Shown: positions 30,266 through 38,622 of the stretch, in pieces
How the letters are laid out: each line of letters begins with the position of its first letter
How positions within the stretch are numbered: the stretch's first letter is position 1
From: Anaerolineae bacterium
GTDB lineage: Bacteria; Chloroflexota; Anaerolineae; 4572-78; J111
Direction of reading: 5' to 3'
Length of the DNA stretch: 64,000 nucleotides
NCBI GenBank assembly: GCA_023382535.1
Contig: JAHDWA010000040.1
Coordinates: 1-64,000, forward strand
Notes under the pieces: generated by a model
Database searches by the model: none
What the model was told of the DNA's origin: nothing
The model's input: only the letters and a program-made list of their open reading frames with translations
Program-made: the position numbers and the translations under genes

Positions 30266-32125
30266 ATGGAATTCCCAACGTATGTGAGAAACGAAAAATT
30301 GAAGGCATGGGTTCAGGAATTGACTGCCCTCTGCCAGCCTGACCAGGTTTACTGGTGTGATGGCTCACAAAAAGAGTATGATCAATTGTGCCAGACCTTG
30401 ATTGATGCGGGCACATTTATCAAACTCAATGAAACAAAGCGCCCCAACAGTTTCCTGGCTCGCTCCGACCCCAGCGATGTGGCTCGGGTAGAAGACCGGA
30501 CCTTTATTTGCTCCGTTTCCAAGGATAGTGCCGGTCCAACCAACAACTGGAGGGACCCCAGAGAAATGAAAGCCATCCTATACAAGCTTTTTGACGGCTC
30601 GATGCGCGGCCGCACGATGTATGTGGTGCCGTTCAGTATGGGCCCCATTGGCTCACCTTTATCTCATATCGGCGTGGAATTGACCGACTCCCCCTATGTA
30701 GTGGTCAATATGCGCATTATGACCCGCATGGGCCGACAGGTTTTAGAAGTATTGGGGGAGCATGGAGAATTTGTGCCCTGCTTACATTCAGTGGGGGCGC
30801 CTCTGGAGCGAGGTCAAAAGGATGTGCCCTGGCCGTGCAACAAAGAGCACAAATATATTGTCCACTTCCCGGAAGAACGCGCTATCTGGTCTTACGGCAG
30901 CGGCTATGGTGGCAACGCGTTGTTGGGCAAAAAGTGTTTTGCCCTTAGAATTGCCTCCGTCCTGGGTCGAGATGAAGGCTGGCTGGCCGAACATATGCTC
31001 ATCTTAGGTGTGGAGTCTCCGCAAGGAGAGAAAACCTACGTGGCGGCGGCGTTTCCCAGCGCCTGTGGCAAAACAAATTTTGCCATGCTCATTCCGCCGC
31101 CTGCTTTTGAGGGCTGGAAAGTTACCACCGTTGGCGACGATATTGCCTGGATTAAGCCCGGTCCGGATGGTCAACTTTATGCCATCAATCCCGAAGCTGG
31201 CTATTTTGGGGTCGCGCCCGGCACCTCCGACAAATCAAACCCCAATGCACTGGCTGCATGCAGCCGTAATACGATCTTTACCAATGTAGCCCTCACGCCT
31301 GATGGTGATGTCTGGTGGGAGGGCATGACTGAGTCAAAACCGCCAAAGCTGATTGACTGGCAAGGCCAGCCCTGGACACCTGACTCGGGCCGGAAGGCGG
31401 CCCATCCCAATGCCCGCTTTACCGCCCCAGCCGATCAGGCTCCATGCATTGACCCGGATTGGGAAAACCCGCGCGGCGTGCCGATTAAAGCTTTCATTTT
31501 TGGAGGGCGGCGCAGCAGCGTCATTCCATTGGTTTACCAAGCTTTTAACTGGAACTATGGCGTTTATCTGGCCGCCACTATGGGTTCGGAAACGACGGCT
31601 GCCGCCGCCGGTCAGGTTGGCGTGGTCCGGCGCGACCCCTTTGCCATGCTGCCTTTCTGCGGTTACCACATGGGCTCCTACTTTAACTATTGGCTGAATT
31701 TTGGGCGAATGGTTCCCAACCCGCCCCGCATTTTTGGAGTCAACTGGTTCCGCAAGGATGAAAACGGAAATTTCATCTGGCCGGGTTTTGGCGAAAATAT
31801 GCGCGTGCTGAAGTGGATTGTGGATCGGGTCAATGGGCGCGCGATTGGGATTGAAAGCCCGCTGGGCCGGGTGCCCCGCTACGAGGATATTGATTGGCGC
31901 GGCATGGAGGATTTTACTCAGGAACAATTTCAAGAGTTGATGTCGGTAGACCGAGAAGAATGGGTTGAGGAAGTGTTATCGCATGAGGAGTTATTTTTTA
32001 AGCTGTATGACCGTTTGCCGAAGGAATTGATCTTCATTCGGGAGTTGATCCTCTCCGCTTTGTGGCGGTCGCCTGAGCGGTGGCGATTTGGTATTGGTGG
32101 CAATGGAAATGAATTGGCCAATTAG
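30266..32125 (+). CDS. pckG: Phosphoenolpyruvate carboxykinase (GTP)
   Basis: A 619-residue cytosolic enzyme of full length. It converts oxaloacetate and GTP to PEP, GDP and CO2 in gluconeogenesis, or the reverse. The P-loop segment is [13 protein letters not shown] with the hyper-reactive Cys267. The metal/phosphate segment is VGDDIAWIK, and the substrate region has FSMGPIGSP and the GTP-specific [16 protein letters not shown] stretch. The absence of an ATP-PEPCK-type GLSGTGKT loop separates it from the other class. It has a strong ribosome site and is followed by a hairpin terminator and an AspT-like transporter gene. Confidence 0.96.
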   Translation: MEFPTYVRNEKLKAWVQELTALCQPDQVYWCDGSQKEYDQLCQTLIDAGTFIKLNETKRPNSFLARSDPSDVARVEDRTFICSVSKDSAGPTNNWRDPREMKAILYKLFDGSMRGRTMYVVPFSMGPIGSPLSHIGVELTDSPYVVVNMRIMTRMGRQVLEVLGEHGEFVPCLHSVGAPLERGQKDVPWPCNKEHKYIVHFPEERAIWSYGSGYGGNALLGKKCFALRIASVLGRDEGWLAEHMLILGVESPQGEKTYVAAAFPSACGKTNFAMLIPPPAFEGWKVTTVGDDIAWIKPGPDGQLYAINPEAGYFGVAPGTSDKSNPNALAACSRNTIFTNVALTPDGDVWWEGMTESKPPKLIDWQGQPWTPDSGRKAAHPNARFTAPADQAPCIDPDWENPRGVPIKAFIFGGRRSSVIPLVYQAFNWNYGVYLAATMGSETTAAAAGQVGVVRRDPFAMLPFCGYHMGSYFNYWLNFGRMVPNPPRIFGVNWFRKDENGNFIWPGFGENMRVLKWIVDRVNGRAIGIESPLGRVPRYEDIDWRGMEDFTQEQFQELMSVDREEWVEEVLSHEELFFKLYDRLPKELIFIRELILSALWRSPERWRFGIGGNGNELAN

Positions 32126-32157
32126 CTGTAAAACCGGATAAATAGGATTAAAGCCAG

Positions 32158-32186
32158 GGGGCAGACGTCTTAACGCCTGCCCCTTT
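32158..32186 (+). terminator. Probable intrinsic terminator after pckG
   Basis: GGGGCAG (32158-32164) pairs with CTGCCCC (32177-32183), followed by TTT. The T-tract is short, so read-through to the exchanger gene is possible. Confidence 0.55.
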
Positions 32187-32261
32187 CCGTCTACTGCAAC
32201 TTGTGGGGCAGGTCTCAGCTCTGCTCCTCCGATGACTTACACGTTGAATATGGAGGCAAGT

Positions 32262-33905
32262 ATGATCCAATTATTACTTGACAACCCCATGCTGCTGTTG
32301 TTCATCGTCGCCGCCATCGGCTATCCTTTGGGACATGTCAAGTTCAAGGGGAGCAGCTTGGGGGTAGCGGCAGTGCTGTTTGTCGGTTTGGCTGTCGGCT
32401 CGCTCCACCCTGACCTCAAATTGCCCGAAGTCATTTACGTTTTGGGATTGGTTTTGTTTGTCTATACCATCGGTCTGAGCAGTGGTCCCGGCTTTTTTGC
32501 CTCCTTCCGGCGTAAAGGGCTGCGGGACAACTTCCTGGTCGTCGGTGCCCTCATTCTGGCGGCAGGGCTGGCTGTAGCTGCCTATTATGTTCTAAACCTC
32601 AGGCCGGCCCTCACCGCCGGCCTGTTTGCCGGCAGCCTGACCAACACCCCCACCCTGGCCAGCCTATTGGAGCAGGTCAAACGCACTGCCCCCGCCGACT
32701 TGCTGGACCAGATGATTAATGAGCCGGTTATTGGTTATTCAATTGCCTATCCGATGGGTGTCGTGGGGATGATCGCCGCCATTTTTACCATGCAGCGCCT
32801 CTGGAAGATTGACTATGCCCGCGAGGCCAGAGAGGCCGGCGACCTGGGTGCAACCCATATGCAGCTCCAGGCCCGGACTATTTGCATCACCCGGCCCGAT
32901 GTCGTCCAGACCCCGGTGCGAGATTTGCTACAACAACACGGTTGGCAAGTTATCTTTGGCCGGATGAAGCATGCGGACAAACCGCTGGCCCTGGTTGGGG
33001 GTGAGACCCAGTTGCAGGCAGGCGACCTGATTACGATGATTGGCACTCAGGAGGAACTGGACCGGGTTATGGACTACCTGGGCAAGCCATGCACCGAACG
33101 GCTTGAACTGGACCGCAGCGAATATGACTTCCGGCGTATGTTCGTCTCTAATCCGCGGGTGGTGGGCCATCGCCTGAGCGACTTTGACCTGCCGCAGCAA
33201 TTTGGGGCCATCGTTACCCGGCTTCGGCGGGGTGATGTGGAGTTGCTGCCTCACGCCGATACTGTTTTGGAACCGGGCGACCGGGTTCGTGTGGTGGCAA
33301 AACCGGAAAATATGGCGGCGGTCAGCAAGTTTTTTGGCGACTCTTACCGCGCCCTGAGCGAGGTTGACATTCTGACCTTCAGCCTGGGGCTGGCGCTGGG
33401 CTTGCTCCTGGGCTTGGTTCCCATTCCCCTGCCCGGTGGCGTGATCTTTAAACTGGGCCTGGCAGGTGGGCCGTTGGTGGTTGCGCTCCTCTTGGGCAAA
33501 TTAGGCCGGACCGGCCCGCTGGTTTGGGCCATGCCGTACAGCGCCAACCTGGTTTTGCGCCAGTTTGGACTAATCCTCTTCCTGGCCGGGGTCGGCACCC
33601 GTTCCGGCTATGCCTTTTTTACCACCTTTTCCCAGAGCGGCGGCGGCGCAATTTTTGTCGCCGGGGCTGTCATTACCTGTGTGACGGCCCTGACGGTGTT
33701 AGCTGTAGGCCACTACCTCTTGCACATCCCGATGGGCCTGCTCAACGGCATTTTGGCCGGCCTTCAAACGCAGCCAGCGGTGCTTGGCTTTGCCCTGGAG
33801 CAAAGTGAGAACGACCTGCCCAATATCGGCTACGCGACCGTTTATCCCATTGCCACCATTACCAAAATTTTGCTGGCACAGCTCATTCTGGCGTTTTTAT
33901 CCTAG
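32262..33905 (+). CDS. AspT/YidE-like transporter with two TrkA-C domains
   Basis: A protein of about 547 residues. Residues 1-160 hold some five or six membrane segments with the repeated family motif LFVYTIGLSSGPGFFASF. Residues 190-360 hold two cytosolic TrkA-C (RCK-C) regulatory domains. Residues 370-547 hold a second membrane half with FLAGVGTRSGYAFF. This is the aspartate:alanine exchanger family layout. Substrates in the family include C4 amino acids and dicarboxylates; the position after PEPCK would suit an aspartate or C4-acid link, which is inference. The start is the ATG at 32262 with GGAGG at 32252-32256, rather than an upstream ATG at 32232. Confidence 0.85.
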   Translation: MIQLLLDNPMLLLFIVAAIGYPLGHVKFKGSSLGVAAVLFVGLAVGSLHPDLKLPEVIYVLGLVLFVYTIGLSSGPGFFASFRRKGLRDNFLVVGALILAAGLAVAAYYVLNLRPALTAGLFAGSLTNTPTLASLLEQVKRTAPADLLDQMINEPVIGYSIAYPMGVVGMIAAIFTMQRLWKIDYAREAREAGDLGATHMQLQARTICITRPDVVQTPVRDLLQQHGWQVIFGRMKHADKPLALVGGETQLQAGDLITMIGTQEELDRVMDYLGKPCTERLELDRSEYDFRRMFVSNPRVVGHRLSDFDLPQQFGAIVTRLRRGDVELLPHADTVLEPGDRVRVVAKPENMAAVSKFFGDSYRALSEVDILTFSLGLALGLLLGLVPIPLPGGVIFKLGLAGGPLVVALLLGKLGRTGPLVWAMPYSANLVLRQFGLILFLAGVGTRSGYAFFTTFSQSGGGAIFVAGAVITCVTALTVLAVGHYLLHIPMGLLNGILAGLQTQPAVLGFALEQSENDLPNIGYATVYPIATITKILLAQLILAFLS

Positions 33906-33913
33906 CAATTCGA

Positions 33914-34363
33914 TTAATCACTGCCCCCTGAGCGAACCAGGAGCAAAGGCCGGTCCACCCGATGCAAGATACCGGCGGCCACACTCCCGTAGAAGACCCG
34001 GGCCAGGCCGGTCCGGCCGTGGCTGGCCATAGCAATCAGGTCCGCATCTTCGCGTTCGGCTGCATCTATAATCTCAGTTACAACCGGTCCCTGAGCAACA
34101 TGTGATTTAACCTCAATCCCTTTTCGACGTAATTCTCCCTGGAGCGCCAGCAAATAACTCTCGGCAGTTTTGAAGTGCTGCTCGTGTTCCACCAGGTCCG
34201 GCACAGCATAGGTCCCGTCAATGAGGAGCGGTTTTGGCTCGATGACTTGCAGCAGGACAACCTGGGCCTGATAACACTGGGCCAAATCCTCCACATGAGG
34301 CATAATTGCCTCGGCTCGCTTCGAGCCATCCAGGGGAACTAAAATCTTTTGATAGAGCGCCAT
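33914..34363 (-). CDS. Universal stress protein (UspA family)
   Basis: A 149-residue single-domain protein with [15 protein letters not shown] at the N-terminus and the ATP-binding motif [17 protein letters not shown] (Gly-x2-Gly-x9-Gly-Ser pattern) near residue 117, so it is probably the ATP-binding type. It has a clear AAGGAGG-type ribosome site and converges on the exchanger gene with an eight-base gap. The 203 bases upstream show no convincing promoter boxes. Confidence 0.93.
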   Translation of the reverse strand: MALYQKILVPLDGSKRAEAIMPHVEDLAQCYQAQVVLLQVIEPKPLLIDGTYAVPDLVEHEQHFKTAESYLLALQGELRRKGIEVKSHVAQGPVVTEIIDAAEREDADLIAMASHGRTGLARVFYGSVAAGILHRVDRPLLLVRSGGSD

Positions 34364-34566
34364 TGAATAAACCTCCTTTGAAAGGATATTGTTTCACGTC
34401 AAAAATAAAATCTCCCCAAATGCGCTTGCATCAGAGGAGATTGACAGCTGCCCAAGTAATCAATCTTTGGCTTATCGAGTTGACCAGGGATAAGCTTGGC
34501 CTTGTGCATCAGCGCACGGTGATGACATTTGCAATCCTATTTACTTAATCCCCTGCCATTATTATA

Positions 34567-35874
34567 CTACACCTGGCCGGGTAAATCAATCCGTTTTTGG
34601 CTGCGATTACCCAGCCAAAAGATAAAAGCGGCCAGGAAAAAGGTAGACGCTGAAAAAAAGAAGATGATGTGCCCGTTGGTCTGATCCCACAAATAACCGG
34701 CCACAACTGAGCCAAGACTCCACCCCAGACCGCTTTGAGCCGCCCCCATCAGCGCCTGGGCCGTGGCGCTCAGCCCCGGCGGAGCGGCTTCACTGGCATA
34801 GCCGACTGCCGCTACCCAAAAAAAGCCATAGCAAAGGCCCACCCCTGGGAGAACGGTAATGATGAGCCGGGGCGTGGAGGCCAGCGCAACCAGGGTCCAG
34901 ACGAGGGCAAAACCCAGCAGGCCAATGACAATCAGCCGCTTATGGCTGTAGTGAGCAAACCAGCTCGCTCCAAAGTACATTAAAACCACTTCGGGCAGGG
35001 AATTGGCCGTCCAGGCTAAGCCTACCTGGGCTTCGCTACCGCCGAGCGCCAAAATGTGCAGGCCCAAAAAGCCAATATATGCCGAAATCCCCATTCCAAG
35101 CAGGGTCATAGCAATCAAAAAGCTCAAATATCCCCCCTGGCCTATCAAGGTTCGCAGCCCTTCCAGCAGCCCGACTCTGTGCGGGGCGCTGCTAATCGGC
35201 AGTAAAAAACTCAAGCCGGCACAGGCGATCCCTAGCAATCCCCCATGCAGCCAAAAGATCAGGCTCAGGTTCGTGGGCGTCAACAATTGGCCCAGGACGA
35301 ACGTGGCCAGGACAAAGCCAATTGTGCCCCACAACCGCTGCTGGCCGTAGCTGCTCCCGGTGCGTTTAGTCATATCCATCACCGCGCTGTCCACAATTGA
35401 ACCGATGGGGGTGCGAAAAAATGACAGCGCCATGATCAGGGCCATGAGCGGCCAAAAGCTGCTCACGCCCAGGAAAAGAAGGGCAATCAACCCGGCCATA
35501 AAAGCGCACAGGGCCAGAACCGGGCGATGGATCTGCCAGCGGTCGGCCACGGCGCCCCAAAAAGGATTGGCGGCCAGGGCAACGAACGGGGCAATACTGC
35601 CCAGCCAGCCAATCTCGACGCCGCTCAGCCCCTTCCCTTGCAAGTAGATATTAAGAAATGGCACCAGCGAGCCGATTGCCCCAAAAAAGAGCAGATAATA
35701 TATTTTGGCAACAAACAACCCCCATTTGAAGGAACCAGCGGCAATGTTGGGGGTCAGCACCGGCGCTGGACGTGGTTGGCGGTAAATAGACAGGTCCTCT
35801 TTTCCAGGTAAGTAGATTTTTGAGTCCAAGATATGCTTGAGACTCCCTTTCAACAAAGACTGACAATAGCACAA
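34567..35874 (-). CDS. MFS transporter (LacY/nucleoside- or phenylpropionate-type MFS_1 family)
   Basis: A protein of up to 435 residues with about twelve membrane segments. It has a LFFGAIGSLVPFLNIYLQGKGL first helix, an FWGAVADR loop after helix 2, and RLWGTIGFVLA, all typical of the HcaT/LacY-like branch. The substrate is unknown. The start is uncertain: the frame begins at a TTG at 35874, but about 50 polar residues precede the first helix and a later TTG or GTG may be used. It is divergent from the CYTH gene. Confidence 0.8.
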   Translation of the reverse strand: MCYCQSLLKGSLKHILDSKIYLPGKEDLSIYRQPRPAPVLTPNIAAGSFKWGLFVAKIYYLLFFGAIGSLVPFLNIYLQGKGLSGVEIGWLGSIAPFVALAANPFWGAVADRWQIHRPVLALCAFMAGLIALLFLGVSSFWPLMALIMALSFFRTPIGSIVDSAVMDMTKRTGSSYGQQRLWGTIGFVLATFVLGQLLTPTNLSLIFWLHGGLLGIACAGLSFLLPISSAPHRVGLLEGLRTLIGQGGYLSFLIAMTLLGMGISAYIGFLGLHILALGGSEAQVGLAWTANSLPEVVLMYFGASWFAHYSHKRLIVIGLLGFALVWTLVALASTPRLIITVLPGVGLCYGFFWVAAVGYASEAAPPGLSATAQALMGAAQSGLGWSLGSVVAGYLWDQTNGHIIFFFSASTFFLAAFIFWLGNRSQKRIDLPGQV

Positions 35875-35896
35875 AAGGACAGAGGGAGCAATTTGA

Positions 35897-35924
35897 TTGA
35901 CAATCCTCTGAATTCTCCTATACT
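35897..35924 (+). promoter_or_regulatory. Consensus-like promoter of the CYTH gene
   Basis: TTGACA (35897-35902), 16 bases, TATACT (35919-35924). The ATG at 35945 lies about 14 bases after the expected transcript start, behind AGGAG (35931-35935). Confidence 0.75.
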
Positions 35925-35944
35925 AACGGCAGGAGAAAAGGGTA

Positions 35945-36541
35945 ATGGTCTTTGAAGTCGAACTAAAAGCCTGGTTGCGCCAGCCTGAGGTGATCGAAGC
36001 AAAAGCGGCGCAGATAGGTGCTTTTAAGGGGGAAACCCGCAAGGAAGATATCTATTTTCGGCGGCGCGGTGAGAAGAGCGCCGCGCCCGCCGACCGTTTC
36101 CGGCTGCGGCGAGAGGAGGGCCGGGCTGTTGCCAATTTTAAGCAAGAGGCCGTCACCGCGGGTGTCGAGGTCAACGAAGAGGTCGAATTTGGAGTGGACG
36201 ACGCCCACGCTTTTTTCCAATTTGCCGACCATTTTGGCTTTGAGCCGTTTGTCGTCAAGCGCAAAAAATCGCGGGTTTACCGCATCGAGCGGGCCAGTGT
36301 AGAATTGAATGAGGTGGAGTACCTCGGCCACTTTATTGAGATCGAGATTCTGTGCGACGATCCGGCCCTGGTCCCGGCGGCTCGCACCGAGATCGCCCGG
36401 TTGTATCACCACCTCGGCCTCCCCCCGGCCGAGCTGGAGCCGCGCCGTTATATCGAGTTGATCCAGGCTGCCCACCCGGTGCAGTACCGCTTTGTCAACG
36501 ACCGGACTCTCGATTGGCCGTTTACGGAATTTCCCTTGTGA
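35945..36541 (+). CDS. CYTH-domain protein (class IV adenylate cyclase / triphosphatase-like)
   Basis: A 198-residue protein that is all CYTH domain. It has the N-terminal ExExK metal/triphosphate motif EVELKA, basic strands FRLRREEG and NFKQEA, KRKKSRVYRI and the acidic EVEYLGHFIEIEI. CYTH enzymes hydrolyse or cyclise triphosphate substrates (ATP to cAMP, thiamine triphosphate, inorganic triphosphate). No additional domain points to one of these. It stands alone behind its own promoter and ends two bases from the convergent glycosyltransferase gene. Confidence 0.85.
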   Translation: MVFEVELKAWLRQPEVIEAKAAQIGAFKGETRKEDIYFRRRGEKSAAPADRFRLRREEGRAVANFKQEAVTAGVEVNEEVEFGVDDAHAFFQFADHFGFEPFVVKRKKSRVYRIERASVELNEVEYLGHFIEIEILCDDPALVPAARTEIARLYHHLGLPPAELEPRRYIELIQAAHPVQYRFVNDRTLDWPFTEFPL

Positions 36542-36543
36542 AT

Positions 36544-38622
36544 TTAGGGAAGCGTGGGCCAGTCAATGACTGCAGCGTTTTCCCCGCTGCTGTCGTTAAC
36601 AAGGGGCACGCGCTCCAGCGTGCTGGGATCATAAAAGCCCACGTACAGCCGGTAGGGTTGGTCGGCAGCGGGCAAGGGGAGGGGCAACTGTAAATAGGCG
36701 GCGTCACGCAGCCATTCCCCTCTTTGCTGCAAGGCATGCCAAACCTCCAAAGTTAGTAACCCTTCCAACAAAAAGTGGTCGGATTGAGCGATGATTTGCC
36801 CTTGACCGTTGCGCATTTGCACAAACACTTTTAGCTGGCGAGCCGGCGTGCCAGCGGGCCGCCAGTAGAGGCCCAGGGCAAGCGTGCCATCGGGGGCAAT
36901 CGTCGCAGGGTCAAGGCTGTAACCTCCCAGGTGAATCACGTTGCCAAAATTGGCGTCGAGGCTGGCGGCGGGTTCGGCGGGCAGCGGCCTGGGGTAAGGC
37001 CGGCTGAGGAAAACTTGAGTTGCGCCGGTTTGGTAGATTAAGTCCATCTGGGCCAGGATTTGCTGGGTAAAGAAAGGCTCAAAGCGCTCGAACAGGCGCG
37101 TTTGATCTACGACAAACCAAACCCGCTGGCCCTGCCCCAGGGCGACATTCAGTTCCTCGATCGAGTCAATCAGCGGGCTGCCGGTGTAGCGGTCAATGGG
37201 GGTGTCGCTCTCGTCCCCTTCAGGTAAAACCAGGGCGGTGACCTGGTTAGCGTAATAATCGCAGCGATCCAGGTAGAGATAGGCTGCCGCCGGGTGGACG
37301 GTCATCACCCGGTCGCCGGACTGCCAATTTTGGCGGACGTACGTAAAAGCGGTGTTGTAATCTCCCGTTCCCCGGGCCTGGGCCAATTCCCAGGCCGGCG
37401 GCCCCCATTGGACCACAATCAAGGCTACTCCGGCCAGGCCTGTCACCCCTCTTAACCCGGCTATAGACCAACGTGCCTGGCCCAACCGGGCCAAGAGTGC
37501 AGCCAGGCCGTCCAGCAGGCGAGCCAGACTGCCCGCGCCCAGTAACAAAAAAGCCGGCAGAGCCAGGATAAAAACGTAGCGGCTCTTGCTCCAGGTATCC
37601 GTTAACAGCGCCCCCATCTCAAAGATGACCAGCAGCCCAAACAGGGTCAGGAAGAGAAAGGCAATATCGGCGAAGGTGAAGCGTCGCCACAGCAGCCGGT
37701 ACAGGGTCATCAACAAAGACAGGCCAATCAGGGGTCGCAGCCAAGCGTAGGCCGAGGTTTCAAAGAAACCAAACAGGTTGTCAAAGCGGGACCACTCCAG
37801 GCCGGGGAGAAAAAAGCCGCGCAGGAACTCCAGCCCCAGCGGAGCGGGAGTTTGGGCCGACAGGTCTTGTAAAGTATTGGTGCTGCCCACCTGTCCCCTC
37901 GCCGCAACAGCCAGGACCAAGCCCAACAGCAGCGCCGCGACGAGACCTTCTTGCCATAAGCGGGGTTGGTTGAGCCAGTCGCGGCGGTAGATTAGAGTGA
38001 AGAGGAGGAGCAGCAGCGCCAGGGGCGGCACGATCAGGAAAGTGATGGTATGTGAAAATAGGGCCAGCGCCAAGAAAGCCAGGCCCAGGTAGCGTACTTG
38101 CCGGCTGGGACGCTTGACGGTGCCCAGCAGCAGCCAGGCCGTCCCCAGCAGCACAAACAGGTGAGCCGGGGTGTACATGCGCGCCCGGCTGCCCCAAATG
38201 ATAGACCACTCGTCCAGGGCTGCCAGCGTTGCCGCCAACAGACCGGCCAGGTGCGAGTCAAACAGCCGCCGGGCGGTCAGGTAATAGGCCGCCACAGTGA
38301 CGATACTAATGAGCAGGACCGGCCAGCGGGCAATCTCTTCCTTAAAATCCACCAGGGCCAGCAGTGTCCCGGAGAGAAAGGAGAGCAGCAGACCGTGGTC
38401 GTAAAACAGGCCGGAGGGCAGGACCGGCAGGCCGCGTTGGGCGACCATGCGGGCAGCCAGCATGCTGATATATTCGTCGAAGAAATACACGGACGCCAGA
38501 AGGTAAGAGAGGCGGAGCCAAAAAGCCATGAGCAAGAACAGCCAGAGGATGGAGCGCGTCCACCCAGGCGCGGATGAGTTTGGCAGTCTGCCAGGAATAA
38601 ACCCTCGCCCCGGGAGGATCAT
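36544..38622 (-). CDS. GT39-like membrane glycosyltransferase
   Basis: A 692-residue protein with about eleven membrane segments. It carries the GT-C Asp-Glu pair in YFFDEYISMLAARM, a GLLAATLAALDEWSIIWG segment and a C-terminal beta domain (LALGLYWRPAGTPARQLKVF, then YRLYVGFYDPSTLERVPL). It is a close paralogue of the gene directly upstream. Its ATG (38622) overlaps that gene's TGA stop in an ATGA arrangement, which fixes the start and implies translational coupling. It is the last gene of a long minus-strand run that begins at 52519. Confidence 0.82.
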   Translation of the reverse strand: MILPGRGFIPGRLPNSSAPGWTRSILWLFLLMAFWLRLSYLLASVYFFDEYISMLAARMVAQRGLPVLPSGLFYDHGLLLSFLSGTLLALVDFKEEIARWPVLLISIVTVAAYYLTARRLFDSHLAGLLAATLAALDEWSIIWGSRARMYTPAHLFVLLGTAWLLLGTVKRPSRQVRYLGLAFLALALFSHTITFLIVPPLALLLLLFTLIYRRDWLNQPRLWQEGLVAALLLGLVLAVAARGQVGSTNTLQDLSAQTPAPLGLEFLRGFFLPGLEWSRFDNLFGFFETSAYAWLRPLIGLSLLMTLYRLLWRRFTFADIAFLFLTLFGLLVIFEMGALLTDTWSKSRYVFILALPAFLLLGAGSLARLLDGLAALLARLGQARWSIAGLRGVTGLAGVALIVVQWGPPAWELAQARGTGDYNTAFTYVRQNWQSGDRVMTVHPAAAYLYLDRCDYYANQVTALVLPEGDESDTPIDRYTGSPLIDSIEELNVALGQGQRVWFVVDQTRLFERFEPFFTQQILAQMDLIYQTGATQVFLSRPYPRPLPAEPAASLDANFGNVIHLGGYSLDPATIAPDGTLALGLYWRPAGTPARQLKVFVQMRNGQGQIIAQSDHFLLEGLLTLEVWHALQQRGEWLRDAAYLQLPLPLPAADQPYRLYVGFYDPSTLERVPLVNDSSGENAAVIDWPTLP

